A stretch of DNA of 64,000 nt from Clostridiales bacterium (GCA_902362775.1 CABIXV010000004.1:82351-146350), one strand, 5' to 3'. Positions 27,450 through 36,037 are shown, counted from the first letter of the stretch. Notes: a model not told the origin generated them from the letters alone. Program-made: numbers and translations.

Positions 27450-27699
27450 TCCGTTGTGGGAGTGCGGCCCTCTATCAACAGCCTGGGCGGTTGACGGGGC
27501 CAGGTCCCCGACTGCTGAACGCTGTTCGCCTTGGACGTTGGAAATAAATCGCACCGTGAGATTTATTTTGTCGAAACCTGCCTCAAATTGAGGTACATTT
27601 TTTGTCGCTTTTTGCGTCTACATTTGAGACGCATTTCCTACGCCCTTAAACCTATGATTATGATAAGTTTCACAACGTCAAGGAAAAATGAAAAGAGGC

Positions 27700-27728
27700 T
27701 TGACAATCAAAAAAGTTTGGTTTATATT
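27700..27728 (+). promoter_or_regulatory. promoter of marR-MATE cargo
   Basis: TTGACA (27700-27705), 17-nt spacer, TATATT (27723-27728). Confidence 0.85.
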
Positions 27729-27730
27729 CA

Positions 27731-27744
27731 CTTAGGAAACTAAG
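27731..27744. promoter_or_regulatory. MarR operator candidate 1
   Basis: CTTAG-GAAA-CTAAG, an inverted repeat 3 nt downstream of the -10. Its core TTAGGAAACTAA recurs exactly at 28226-28237 before the MATE gene. Confidence 0.65.
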
Positions 27745-27757
27745 AAAGGAGCGGCTT

Positions 27758-28186
27758 ATGATTTCACTGACAAAGAGTACTGCAAGATATATTGGCAAGC
27801 TGTCTAACAAGCTGCGCAGGAAATTAGATATGCTTTCTTCACGAAAAGAGTTTAGCGGCTCTCAGGGAAGAACGCTCCACTTTTTACTTGCACAGACAGA
27901 AGATGTATTTCAAAAGGATATTGAAGAAGAATATAGCATACGCCCGTCTACTGCCACAGAATTATTAAAGCAAATGGAAAAAAACGGGCTTATTGTCCGT
28001 GAACCAGTTGCCTATGATAATCGGTTAAAGAAAATCGTTGTGACTGATAAAGCGTTGCTATATAAGCAACAGGTCATAGAGGACTTGACCGCATTGGAGG
28101 AAACGCTTGTAAAGGGCATTTCCGAAGCGGATTTACAGGTCTTTTTCAAGGTAATTGAGAAAATGATGGATAACTTGTCTGAATGA
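27758..28186 (+). CDS. MarR-family transcriptional regulator
   Basis: 142 residues. A winged helix-turn-helix core is visible (FQKDIEEEYSIRPSTATELL, then MEKNGLIVREPVAYDNRLKK, the wing and recognition area), flanked by the dimerisation helices typical of MarR. It is AT-rich and has low-GC codon use unlike the mobilisation genes upstream. It probably represses its own promoter and the MATE gene through the shared TTAGGAAACTAA sites; a ligand, perhaps a MATE substrate, would release it. AAAGGAG precedes ATG 27758. Confidence 0.9.
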   Translation: MISLTKSTARYIGKLSNKLRRKLDMLSSRKEFSGSQGRTLHFLLAQTEDVFQKDIEEEYSIRPSTATELLKQMEKNGLIVREPVAYDNRLKKIVVTDKALLYKQQVIEDLTALEETLVKGISEADLQVFFKVIEKMMDNLSE

Positions 28187-28224
28187 AAATTTTAGATGTG
28201 TTATCCAAAATTTTCAAGCAAATA

Positions 28225-28245
28225 CTTAGGAAACTAACTTATAAA
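28225..28245 (+). promoter_or_regulatory. MarR operator candidate 2 and MATE -10
   Basis: CTTAGGAAACTAA (28225-28237) matches operator 1 and lies just upstream of TATAAA (28240-28245). No good -35 is present. Confidence 0.6.
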
Positions 28246-28265
28246 ATGAAAGAGAGGTACGAAAC

Positions 28266-29633
28266 ATGAATGAAAAAAATGATTTTTCGACAGGGAAATT
28301 GTTTCCTATGATTTTGAGGTATTCTATTCCAGCGGCGATTTCACTTCTGATTACGGCAATTTATAACATTGTTGACCGTATTTTTGTAGGAAACTTTAAC
28401 GGTACTTCCGCATTGGCCGGACTATCAATCTGCTTCCCTCTTTCCTACATGATGATGGCTTTTGGGCTTACTTGTAGTGCGGGCGGGTCTTCGCTGTTTA
28501 GCCTGTTTGCAGGAAAAGAAGATCAGAAAAATATGAACCGTTCCTTTGGGAACGCATTGATATTGGCCTTTTTTTCCGAAATTTTGCTATCTGTACTTTT
28601 GCTTATCTTTGCAAATCCTATTCTCAAGGTATTTGGAGTGACCGAAACAGCATACGAATATGCGTTTGAATATTACAGAATTGTTGCATTGGGGTGCTTA
28701 TTTCAAGGACTTACGCAGGTTTTCTGTGACTTTGTGCGTGTTTCTGGAAAGCCTGTTTTGGGTATGTGTGTAACAGGGGTTGGCGCTGTAACAAATATTA
28801 TTCTTGACGCTGTATTTGTTGCTGTTTTGGACTTAGGTGTTACAGGCGCAGCTTGGGCTACTGTAATAGGGCAAATTCTTTCCGCACTGTTTGGCACATA
28901 TCTTGTCTTGACGGGCTATACGAAAGTAGAGATTAAAAAAGAAACATTTTCCTTTAATTTTGAGCTTTCCAAAAAAATTATATCCTGTGGATTTGCTTTC
29001 TGGATCGCACAAATGGCTATGGGGCTAATCAGTCTTGTTTATAACAGCCAGTTAGGCAAGTATGGCGGTGACACAGCTATTAGCGTGTATGCTGTTGTCG
29101 CAAGTATTATGACCTTTGTAATCATGCCTGCAAGCGGCATCAGTCAAGGAATTCAGCCTATTGTTGGCAATAACTTTGGAGCAGGAAATTACAAGAGAGT
29201 TATGGCCACCTTGTATCAGGCATCTGCTTTTTCAGTTGGCGTTACCTGTGTTATCTGGTTCATTGTTATGTTTTTTCCAGAAGCGCTTCTGTTAGCGTTT
29301 GGCGCTTCTGAAGAAATGTTGGAAATTGGAGTTGCAGGATTGAGAACAAATTTTTGTATCACACCCATTCTGGGCTTTGTCATGCTTGTTACAACATTTT
29401 TTCAGTCGATTGCAAAACCGATTCCGTCAATCGTAATTACATTTTTAAGACAGATTCTATTTCTGATACCATTCATCTATGTTTTTCCTATGCTTTGGGA
29501 CATTAACGGTATTTTTGTGGCACAACCCGTCAGTGACGCATTGGCATTGATACTTTCTATTGTTCTTGTTGTTCGAGAACAGCGACAACTGTATAGCGGG
29601 GAAAGTAACCATTTGAATAAGGCTATACTGTAA
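28266..29633 (+). CDS. MATE-family multidrug/drug-cation efflux transporter
   Basis: 455 residues, integral membrane, about 12 hydrophobic helices in two homologous halves. The N-terminal pattern (PMILRYSIPAAISLLITAIY, then NIVDRIFVGNF) and the FCDFVRVSGKP segment fit the DinF/NorM/VmrA branch of MATE exporters, which use sodium or proton gradients. It is the cargo of the mobilizable element and follows its MarR regulator by 79 nt. AT-rich codon use suggests acquisition from a low-GC Firmicute. The exported compound cannot be told from sequence. Confidence 0.93.
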   Translation: MNEKNDFSTGKLFPMILRYSIPAAISLLITAIYNIVDRIFVGNFNGTSALAGLSICFPLSYMMMAFGLTCSAGGSSLFSLFAGKEDQKNMNRSFGNALILAFFSEILLSVLLLIFANPILKVFGVTETAYEYAFEYYRIVALGCLFQGLTQVFCDFVRVSGKPVLGMCVTGVGAVTNIILDAVFVAVLDLGVTGAAWATVIGQILSALFGTYLVLTGYTKVEIKKETFSFNFELSKKIISCGFAFWIAQMAMGLISLVYNSQLGKYGGDTAISVYAVVASIMTFVIMPASGISQGIQPIVGNNFGAGNYKRVMATLYQASAFSVGVTCVIWFIVMFFPEALLLAFGASEEMLEIGVAGLRTNFCITPILGFVMLVTTFFQSIAKPIPSIVITFLRQILFLIPFIYVFPMLWDINGIFVAQPVSDALALILSIVLVVREQRQLYSGESNHLNKAIL

Positions 29634-29683
29634 CCTTACAAACTATTTTGGCGTGAGGAGGTAGGAATTTACCTCCTTCATCG

Positions 29684-29704
29684 TACCAGAATTCATACCA
29701 GAAT
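29684..29704 (+). repeat. candidate integrase arm-type site, right
   Basis: TACCAGAA-TTC-ATACCAGAAT, matching 22943-22962 near the left end. Lies about 117 nt inside attR. Confidence 0.55.
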
Positions 29705-29820
29705 GAGCCTGAAAAACAGTGAAACAGGGCGGCACTCAATGAGAGTACCGCCCTGTTCAAACCATTGAAATCACTATGTTTTTTTGCTTTTCATATCACT
29801 GTGTTTTTCGTTGCAGGTCT

Positions 29821-29866
29821 ATGGCATTCAAGAGGTCAGCGGTTCGATCCCGCTTATCTCCACCAT
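29821..29866 (+). repeat. attR (46-bp direct repeat of tRNA-Ala 3' end)
   Basis: Identical to 22792-22837. There is no acceptor or D-arm upstream, so it is not a third tRNA gene but the remnant of attB/attP recombination. Confidence 0.92.
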
Positions 29867-30295
29867 CTCAAGGAGAGCTGCTTTCAAAAATCCGTTTCCG
29901 AAAGGAAATGGATTTTTGTTTTATAGGGAACTTTCCCCGACAAACAGTTCTGTTTCATTGGAACACCCGCTCCAGATGCCTACCAATGCGGCTCGATATT
30001 TCATCTGGGATCGTTGCCCGCTATTTCTACAAAAGCGTACAGTCAACACCTGCTTCCAAGAGCGGCCAATGAGGACTACAGATGGTCAGATAGAGGCGTA
30101 ATTCGCCATATTCGTGCTGGCCGAGTTCGCTCTGTGCCTGCCTATATTCTCTGATTTTTACGGGAAAAGGCTTGACTTAAAAATTCTATCGTGTAAAGTA
30201 AGTGATGATCCTCTTTTGACTGTAAAAGTCTAGGGGTGGGGCAACTTTACATAGGGCCCCGATCCGATCTATGAAAGACACAGGAGGCATACAAA
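29867..30295. other. 429-nt gap after attR
   Basis: Contains the displaced tRNA terminator (29886-29917) and a weak promoter-like pair TTGACT (30172-30177) with TAAAGT (30194-30199), spacer 16, for the next gene. I see no supported gene in the rest. Confidence 0.5.
29886..29917 (+). terminator. terminator, originally of tRNA-Ala copy 2
   Basis: AAAAATCCgTTTCC paired with GGAAAtGGATTTTT around GAAA, then GTTTT. It starts 20 nt after the CCA end of attR, where the tRNA's own terminator would be if the element were removed. Confidence 0.75.
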
Positions 30296-31222
30296 ATGAA
30301 CAGACCCGTTTTGGTGGTCATGGCCGCCGGTATGGGCAGCCGATACGGCGGCCTGAAGCAGGTGGATCCTGTTGGAAGCCATGGCCAGCTCATCATCGAC
30401 TACTCCATCTATGATGCCCGGCGGGCAGGCTTTGAGACCGTTATTTTTGTGATCAAGCACGAAATCGAGGACACCTTCAAAACAGCCATCGGCAACCGGC
30501 TGTCCAGGGTCATCGATGTGAAATACGCCTATCAGCAGCTGGATGACATACCAAAGGGCTACTCTGTTCCGGAAGGCCGGATAAAGCCCTGGGGCACTGC
30601 CCACGCCATTCTGGCGGCACGCAACCTGATTGACGGCCCTTTCGCGGTGGTTAACGCCGATGACTACTACGGCCCAGAGGGCTTTCAGGCCATCTACGAC
30701 TATCTGGAGCGCAATCCGGACCAGCCCGGCCGCTATGAATACGCCATGGTGGGCTACCGCTTGGGCAACACAGTCACGGAGCACGGCCATGTGGCCCGTG
30801 GGGTGTGTGAGGAGGACCAGGACAACTATCTGATCCGCGTTACGGAGTGCACCCATATCGAAAAAGAGGGGACAGACGCCCGCTTTACCGAGGATGGAGG
30901 ACAGACCTGGACCCATCTGCCTGGAGACGCCATCGTGTCCATGAACCTCTGGGGCTTCAGCCAGAGCTTCCTTCGGGAGGCCGAGGCCCGCTTCCCCGCC
31001 TTTCTAGACCGGGCACTGGCGGAGGAGCCCCAAAAGGGGGAGTATTTCTTGCCCAGTGTAGTTACCCAACTGCTGGAGGAGGGTAAAGCCAGGGTGAAGG
31101 TACTGCGCTCTGAGGACAGGTGGTATGGCGTGACCTACCAGGCGGATAAGCCGGCTGTGGTAGCTGCGGTCGCCAGGATGACGGCCGAGGGGCTTTACCC
31201 CGAGTCGCTGTGGGAAAGGTGA
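30296..31222 (+). CDS. sugar-nucleotide nucleotidyltransferase family protein
   Basis: 308 residues. The N-terminal Rossmann-like NTP_transferase signature is VLVVMAAGMGSRYGGLKQ, with a later metal/nucleotide motif NADDYYG and the conserved PWGTAHAI segment. This points to transfer of a nucleotidyl group to a sugar phosphate, though it is not a close match to classic GalU. It lies just upstream of the gal locus and converges on galM, so a role in making or recycling UDP-sugars for the Leloir pathway is plausible. AGGAGG precedes the ATG by 8 nt. Substrate is inferred. Confidence 0.8.
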   Translation: MNRPVLVVMAAGMGSRYGGLKQVDPVGSHGQLIIDYSIYDARRAGFETVIFVIKHEIEDTFKTAIGNRLSRVIDVKYAYQQLDDIPKGYSVPEGRIKPWGTAHAILAARNLIDGPFAVVNADDYYGPEGFQAIYDYLERNPDQPGRYEYAMVGYRLGNTVTEHGHVARGVCEEDQDNYLIRVTECTHIEKEGTDARFTEDGGQTWTHLPGDAIVSMNLWGFSQSFLREAEARFPAFLDRALAEEPQKGEYFLPSVVTQLLEEGKARVKVLRSEDRWYGVTYQADKPAVVAAVARMTAEGLYPESLWER

Positions 31223-31304
31223 GCCGGGAAGGCCGTACCAGATAAATAGATAAAGAAAATGACATACCTCTCGATCTGCTCCACTTTTCGGTGCGAGACA
31301 GAAG

Positions 31305-31335
31305 AAGCCGCCTATGCAGTGAGCGTAGGCGGCTT
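31305..31335. terminator. bidirectional terminator between nucleotidyltransferase and galM
   Basis: AAGCCGCCTA (31305-31314) pairs with TAGGCGGCTT (31326-31335); T-rich on the plus side. Confidence 0.65.
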
Positions 31336-31345
31336 TCTAATCCTA

Positions 31346-32395
31346 TCAATCTTCTGTGGAGAAGCAGAAGCGGGTGATATGGTCATAGTGCTCTCCGGCC
31401 CGCAAAATGGCGGAGGGAAAGGCGGGCTGGTTGGGGGAGTCGGGGAAAAACTGGGTCTCCAGACAGAAGGCGTGACGGGGGGCGTACACCGCCCCCTCTT
31501 TCCCACGGCGGCCCGCTTCCAGGAAATTAGCGGTGTAGAACTGGAGACCCGGCAGGGTGGTATCCACTTGGAGGGCGATGCCGCTGGCCGCCGAACGGGC
31601 CCAGGCAGCGGGGCGGAGCAGCCCGAAAGGTCCATCCACCACATAGTTATGGTCATAGCCGCTGCCCCACTCCAACTGCTGGAAGGGGTCCTCAATGTGG
31701 GCTCCAATGGGGGTAGGGGAGCGTAGGTCCATCGGGGTGCCCTCCACCGGCTGAATAGAGCCAAAGGGGATACTGGTCTGGTCAGCGGGAGTATAGGACC
31801 CGGCGTAGAGTCGGATTTCCTGGTTCAATACCGGGCCAGAGCCCTGGCCATCCAGGTTGAAATAGCTGTGGTTGGTCAGATTACAGGGGGTGTCTTGGTC
31901 ACTGCAGGCCTGATAGTGGATGGATAGGGTAGAGCGGTCCAGTTGGTAGGTGACCCGGACTTCCAGAGAACCGGGATAGCCCTCCTCGCCGTCCGGGCTG
32001 GACAGGGACAGAACCGCACGGCTTCCGGTCAGCTCCTCCACAGTCCATACCTTATAGGAGAAACCCCGGATACCGCCATGCAGGTGGTTGGGGCCATTGT
32101 TGACTGCCAGGGTATATTCCCGGCCATTCAGGGAAAACCTGCCTCCAGCGATGCGGTTGGCAAAACGGCCCACGACCGCCCCCAGATAGCCGTCCTGGTC
32201 CTGATACTCCTTGAGAGTCTCGTACCCCAGGACCACGTCCACAGGCCTTCCGGTCCGGTCCGGTACCCAGAGGGCACGTAAGGCGGCGCCAAAGGTAATG
32301 ATCTGACAGGACAGAGTGCCGTTGTCCAGCGTGAGCAACTCCACCGGCTGTCCGTGGTGGGTGGTGCCAAAGGGCTGACGGCTGGCAGTGGTCAT
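31346..32395 (-). CDS. galM: aldose 1-epimerase (galactose mutarotase)
   Basis: 349 residues. Interconverts beta- and alpha-D-galactose so that galactokinase receives its substrate. Family landmarks are GRFANRIAGGRF, the catalytic-His regions NHLHGGIRGFSYKVW and LTNHSYFNLDG, and the late DHNYVVDG block; the Glu base is expected near the C-terminal VYAPRHAFCLETQFF segment. Divergent from the LacI-type regulator and convergent with the nucleotidyltransferase. Cytoplasmic; no signal peptide. Confidence 0.93.
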   Translation of the reverse strand: MTTASRQPFGTTHHGQPVELLTLDNGTLSCQIITFGAALRALWVPDRTGRPVDVVLGYETLKEYQDQDGYLGAVVGRFANRIAGGRFSLNGREYTLAVNNGPNHLHGGIRGFSYKVWTVEELTGSRAVLSLSSPDGEEGYPGSLEVRVTYQLDRSTLSIHYQACSDQDTPCNLTNHSYFNLDGQGSGPVLNQEIRLYAGSYTPADQTSIPFGSIQPVEGTPMDLRSPTPIGAHIEDPFQQLEWGSGYDHNYVVDGPFGLLRPAAWARSAASGIALQVDTTLPGLQFYTANFLEAGRRGKEGAVYAPRHAFCLETQFFPDSPNQPAFPSAILRAGEHYDHITRFCFSTED

Positions 32396-32494
32396 AGATA
32401 GGCCCCCCTTTTGATATTGTGACCTTTATAGGTTAGATGTGACACCAGTGTAGCAGAGTTTTAGGAAAAAGGCAAAGAAAAGGGGCTGTGAGTC

Positions 32495-32536
32495 TTGATA
32501 AAATTTTCCGAATGTGCTATTTTATTTTTAGTAAAA
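32495..32536 (+). promoter_or_regulatory. promoter and operator of the gal regulator gene
   Basis: TTGATA (32495-32500), 17 nt, TATTTT (32518-32523). The palindrome TTTTA-G-TAAAA (32526-32536) lies at the expected start site. The same palindrome is in the galK promoter, which supports autoregulation. Confidence 0.7.
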
Positions 32537-32553
32537 TTTTGTGGAGGACTGCT

Positions 32554-33588
32554 ATGGCGACCCTGAAAGAACTTGCCGACCGGACGGGCTATTCTCCGGC
32601 TACCATCTCCCGGATCCTGTCGGGGGACCCCTCCTTGTCCGTCACAGCCGAGGCCAGGAGAAAGGTGCTGGAGGAGGCGGGACGGCTAAACTACACCGCG
32701 ACCCGAAGCCGCCGGGGAAGGAGCCCGAAGGGGTTGCTCCGGGTTGGAGTGGCGGAGATGCTCACCCCGGTCCAACAGCTGGACGACCCTTATTACCTCT
32801 ATCTTAGTAATTTCCTCCGCCAGAATTGCCTGGATAGGAAATATACCTGCATTCCGTTGGAGAGCAGGGGAGAGGGATTTTTGGCTCCGGAGGAAAAACT
32901 GGACGGTGTTGTGGCCATCGGCCTGTTTACCCCATCACAAATCGACTCTCTGGCGGCCCTGTCCCCCAATCTGGTTTTTTTGGACTCATCTCCCTTTGAG
33001 AGCCGGTTTGATTCGGTAGTGCTGGGCTATGAGCTAGGGATATCCCTGGCCCTGGACCACCTGACTGAGCTGGGCCACACTAGGATCGGCTTTATCGGAC
33101 CGGTATATAAATTGGATGACCGCCGCCAGCGGGCGCTGGAGGTCCGTCGCCAGCTGTTTGAGAGGCAGACAGAACAGAGAGGACTGCTGGATCTGGGCCT
33201 GATGCTGGACTGCCCCATGGAGGCCCAGGCTGCCGCCAGGGCGGTGGGGGAGCTTTTATCCTCTGGAGCGGCCCTCCCTACCGCGTTCTTATGCGCCAAC
33301 GAGGAGGGCGCTGTGGGCGCCCTCCTGGCTTTGCGGGAGGCCGGTCTGTCTGTTCCAGGCGACCTGTCGGTTGTGTCCTTCAATGATACGCCCCGTTCTG
33401 CCCTTGTGGACCCGCCCCTCACCTCTGTGTCCACCCATGTGGAGGAGATGGCACGAGCGGCCCTGCGCCTGCTGGGGGAGAGGGCGTCCATCGGAGGGAG
33501 GGAGCCCATCCGCACCCTGCCGCTGAAGCTGGTTGTGCCGCCCACTCTAACTGTGCGGGAGAGCACCGGACCAGTCAGACGACTGTGA
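32554..33588 (+). CDS. LacI/GalR-family regulator of the galactose locus
   Basis: 344 residues from ATG 32554 (GGAGG, 7 nt spacing); the frame is open further upstream but only through the promoter. The N-terminal HTH and hinge are ATLKELADRTGYSPATISRI and VLEEAGRLNY. The periplasmic-binding-like effector domain follows (LGYELGISLALDHLTELGH, ending with the STHVEEMARAALRLL block). It sits between galM and galKET, so galactose or a derivative is the likely inducer. It probably binds the TTTTAGTAAAA sites. Confidence 0.9.
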   Translation: MATLKELADRTGYSPATISRILSGDPSLSVTAEARRKVLEEAGRLNYTATRSRRGRSPKGLLRVGVAEMLTPVQQLDDPYYLYLSNFLRQNCLDRKYTCIPLESRGEGFLAPEEKLDGVVAIGLFTPSQIDSLAALSPNLVFLDSSPFESRFDSVVLGYELGISLALDHLTELGHTRIGFIGPVYKLDDRRQRALEVRRQLFERQTEQRGLLDLGLMLDCPMEAQAAARAVGELLSSGAALPTAFLCANEEGAVGALLALREAGLSVPGDLSVVSFNDTPRSALVDPPLTSVSTHVEEMARAALRLLGERASIGGREPIRTLPLKLVVPPTLTVRESTGPVRRL

Positions 33589-33655
33589 AAACCACTAGAA
33601 AAAGGCCCTTATTTCTGTATACTGTTCCAAAGTTTTTTAATGGAAAAAATTGTGG

Positions 33656-33684
33656 TTGAATTTTTAGTAAAAATTTAATATACT
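33656..33684 (+). promoter_or_regulatory. galK promoter with embedded LacI-type operator
   Basis: TTGAAT (33656-33661), 17-nt spacer, TATACT (33679-33684). An 8-1-8 palindrome AATTTTTA-G-TAAAAATT (33659-33675) fills the spacer, so a bound repressor would block RNA polymerase directly. Confidence 0.8.
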
Positions 33685-33719
33685 TGACCTATCAAAAAAG
33701 AGAATGAGGTGACCTCTCG

Positions 33720-35021
33720 ATGAACAGCTGTGCCAAGCTGCTCCAAGAACTGACCGCCGGCATCCACGACGAGGTGCTGGCCGCCCTCTACGCCCTGGAT
33801 GGGACACAGGCAAGTCTGGACAGGGCCCAGGAACGGGCCGCCCAGGTGGTCCGTTCCTTTGCGGAGATTTTTACCCCTGAGGAACATGCTTCGGTGGCTC
33901 TGTTCAGCGGCCCCGGCCGCACCGAGATCGGCGGCAACCATACCGACCACCAGCACGGCCATGTGCTGTGCGGCAGTGTGGACTTGGATATGTTGGCCTG
34001 TGCCGCCCCCAACGGGAAGGAGGTCATCCGTATTCACTCCCAGGGCTATCCCACCCTGGAGGTGGAGTTGAGCAGCCTGCTGCCCAGGGAGCGGGAACGG
34101 AATACCTCCGCGGCCCTGGTCCGAGGGGTGGCTGCCAAGGCTGCGGAGTTGGGTTACCCGATGTCCGGCTTTGACGCCTATGTGACCTCAAATGTGCTGT
34201 CCGGATCTGGACTGTCCTCCTCCGCCGCCTATGAGGTGCTGGTGGGCAATATCCTGAACCACTTTTGCTGCGGTGGGGCGCTGGACCCCATTCAGATCGC
34301 CAAGATTGGCCAGTACGCGGAGAACGTGTATTTTGGCAAGCCCTGCGGCCTGATGGACCAGATGGGCTCCTCGGTGGGCGGGGCCGTGGCCATCGACTTT
34401 GCCGATCCGTCCGCTCCGTTAGTCAAGAAGGTGGAATATGACTTTACCCGGTCCGGCCACGCCCTGTGCATCGTGGACACCGGCTCCAGTCATGGCGACC
34501 TGACCGATGACTACGCTGACATTACGCGGGAGATGGGCGCCGTGGCGGCCCACTTCAACAAGCGGTTCCTGCGGGAGGTCCCTGAGGCCGACTTCCGCGC
34601 CGCTATCCCCTCCCTGCGGGTCCGCTGTGGGGACCGGGCAGTCCTCCGGGCCATCCATTACTACGAGGATGACCGTAGGGCAGTCCAGGAGGGCGAGGCC
34701 CTGGAGCGGGGAGATTTCGCCAGGTTCCTGGAGCTGGTCAACGCCTCCGGCCTCTCCTCGGCAGTCCATCTGCAGAATACCTGGTCTATATCAGATCCGA
34801 GTCAGCAGGCCATCCCTCTGGCCCTGGCTGCCGGTCAAGAACTGCTGGAGGGCACTGGAGCCATCCGGGTCCATGGCGGAGGCTTTGCCGGCACCATCCA
34901 GGCATTCGTCCCCAACGACAGGCTGGAGGCCTTCCGGTCTGGTATGGAGGCCCTGCTGGGCCGCGGCAAGTGTCACATCCTCCACATCCGTCCCCAGGGC
35001 GGAACTGTGGTGATTGGTTGA
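33720..35021 (+). CDS. galK: galactokinase
   Basis: 433 residues, GHMP kinase that phosphorylates alpha-D-galactose at C1. The galactose-binding signature is GRTEIGGNHTDHQHG, the ATP-binding loop SGSGLSSSAAYE and the C-terminal motif HGGGFAGTIQAF. It is longer than the usual 390 residues because of an N-terminal helical extension of about 55 residues. GAGGTG lies upstream of ATG 33720. First gene of galK-galE-galT; expression should be set by the operator in its promoter. Confidence 0.96.
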   Translation: MNSCAKLLQELTAGIHDEVLAALYALDGTQASLDRAQERAAQVVRSFAEIFTPEEHASVALFSGPGRTEIGGNHTDHQHGHVLCGSVDLDMLACAAPNGKEVIRIHSQGYPTLEVELSSLLPRERERNTSAALVRGVAAKAAELGYPMSGFDAYVTSNVLSGSGLSSSAAYEVLVGNILNHFCCGGALDPIQIAKIGQYAENVYFGKPCGLMDQMGSSVGGAVAIDFADPSAPLVKKVEYDFTRSGHALCIVDTGSSHGDLTDDYADITREMGAVAAHFNKRFLREVPEADFRAAIPSLRVRCGDRAVLRAIHYYEDDRRAVQEGEALERGDFARFLELVNASGLSSAVHLQNTWSISDPSQQAIPLALAAGQELLEGTGAIRVHGGGFAGTIQAFVPNDRLEAFRSGMEALLGRGKCHILHIRPQGGTVVIG

Positions 35022-35047
35022 ATTTAAGAAAGGCAGGTCTTTATATT

Positions 35048-36037
35048 ATGGCGATTTTAGTACTGGGTGGAGCTGGCTATATCGGCTCCCACACTGTGTA
35101 TGAGCTGATCGACGCCGGCCGGGACGTGGTGGTGGCGGACAACCTGCTCACCGGCTTCCGGGCCGCCGTACACCCCAAGGCCCGGTTCTATGAGCTGGAC
35201 ATCCGGGACCGGAAGGCCCTGGACGCTCTTTTTGAGAAGGAGACCATTGAGGGAGTTATTCACTTCGCCGCCTCCTCCCAGGTTGGGGAGTCCATGGTGG
35301 ACCCGCTGAAGTATTATGACAACAACCTCTGGGGCACCACCGTCCTGCTCCAGTCCATGGTGGCCCATGGGGTGGATAAGATCGTCTTTTCCTCCACCGC
35401 CGCCACCTATGGTGAGCCGGAGCGGGTGCCCATCCTGGAGAGCGACCGGACCGAACCCACCAACTGCTACGGTGAGACCAAGCTGGCCATGGAGCGCATG
35501 ATGTCCTGGACCAGCCGGGCCCACGGCCTGAGGTATGTGGCCCTGCGGTACTTCAACGCCTGCGGTGCCCATCCCTCCGGAGCCATCGGCGAAGCCCACG
35601 ACCCTGAGACACACCTCATCCCCCTGATCCTCCAGGTGCCCAACGGGGAGCGGGAGAAGATTTCTGTCTTTGGCGATGACTACCCCACCCGGGACGGGAC
35701 CTGCGTACGGGACTATATCCATGTCACTGATCTTGCCCAGGCACATATCCTGGCGCTGGATTATCTGCTGGCCGGTGGAGAGAACAACGTGTTCAACCTG
35801 GGAAACGGAGTGGGCTTTACCGTCAAGGAGGTCATCGATGTGACCCGTAAAGTGACCGGCCACCCCATCCCAGCCGAGATTTGCCCCCGGCGGGCGGGCG
35901 ACCCGGCCCAGCTTGTGGCGTCTTCGGAGAAGGCCAAGACTGTCCTGGGCTGGAAGCCCCAGTACGCGGAGCTGGACACCATCGTGTCCTCCGCCTGGAC
36001 TTGGCATAAAAATCATCCCAACGGCTATCAGGGCTGA
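35048..36037 (+). CDS. galE: UDP-glucose 4-epimerase
   Basis: 329 residues from ATG 35048. NAD-binding GGAGYIGS, catalytic pair in SSTAATYGEP and YGETK (Tyr-x3-Lys), and the NVFNLGNGVGFTVKEV sugar-nucleotide block define an extended SDR epimerase. It converts UDP-galactose back to UDP-glucose for the GalT cycle. The longer frame that starts upstream overlaps the end of galK and is not homologous. Follows galK by 26 nt; same transcript. Confidence 0.96.
   Translation: MAILVLGGAGYIGSHTVYELIDAGRDVVVADNLLTGFRAAVHPKARFYELDIRDRKALDALFEKETIEGVIHFAASSQVGESMVDPLKYYDNNLWGTTVLLQSMVAHGVDKIVFSSTAATYGEPERVPILESDRTEPTNCYGETKLAMERMMSWTSRAHGLRYVALRYFNACGAHPSGAIGEAHDPETHLIPLILQVPNGEREKISVFGDDYPTRDGTCVRDYIHVTDLAQAHILALDYLLAGGENNVFNLGNGVGFTVKEVIDVTRKVTGHPIPAEICPRRAGDPAQLVASSEKAKTVLGWKPQYAELDTIVSSAWTWHKNHPNGYQG

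Larger units (their letters stand above)
27279..27757. other. 479-nt gap: hairpins and MarR promoter, possible oriT
   Basis: No convincing gene. It holds a two-part stem-loop (27323-27376: outer GTCAAGGC/GCCTTGAC, inner GCCCCC/GGGGGC), a perfect 13-bp hairpin (27421-27449) and a smaller one (27613-27633: TGCGTCT/AGACGCA). Base use shifts to AT-rich at about 27.5 kb, where the cargo begins. The first two hairpins could terminate the mob operon or belong to the transfer origin. Confidence 0.5.

Noticed and set aside
29821..29866. Possible third tRNA-Ala
   Set aside because: Only the 3' 45 nt of the tRNA are present; acceptor 5' strand, D-arm and half of the anticodon stem are missing, so it is an attachment-site repeat.
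30172..30199. Promoter of the nucleotidyltransferase (TTGACT, 16 nt, TAAAGT)
   Set aside because: The -10 is poor and the leader would be about 90 nt with no other support, so I list it only within the gap description.
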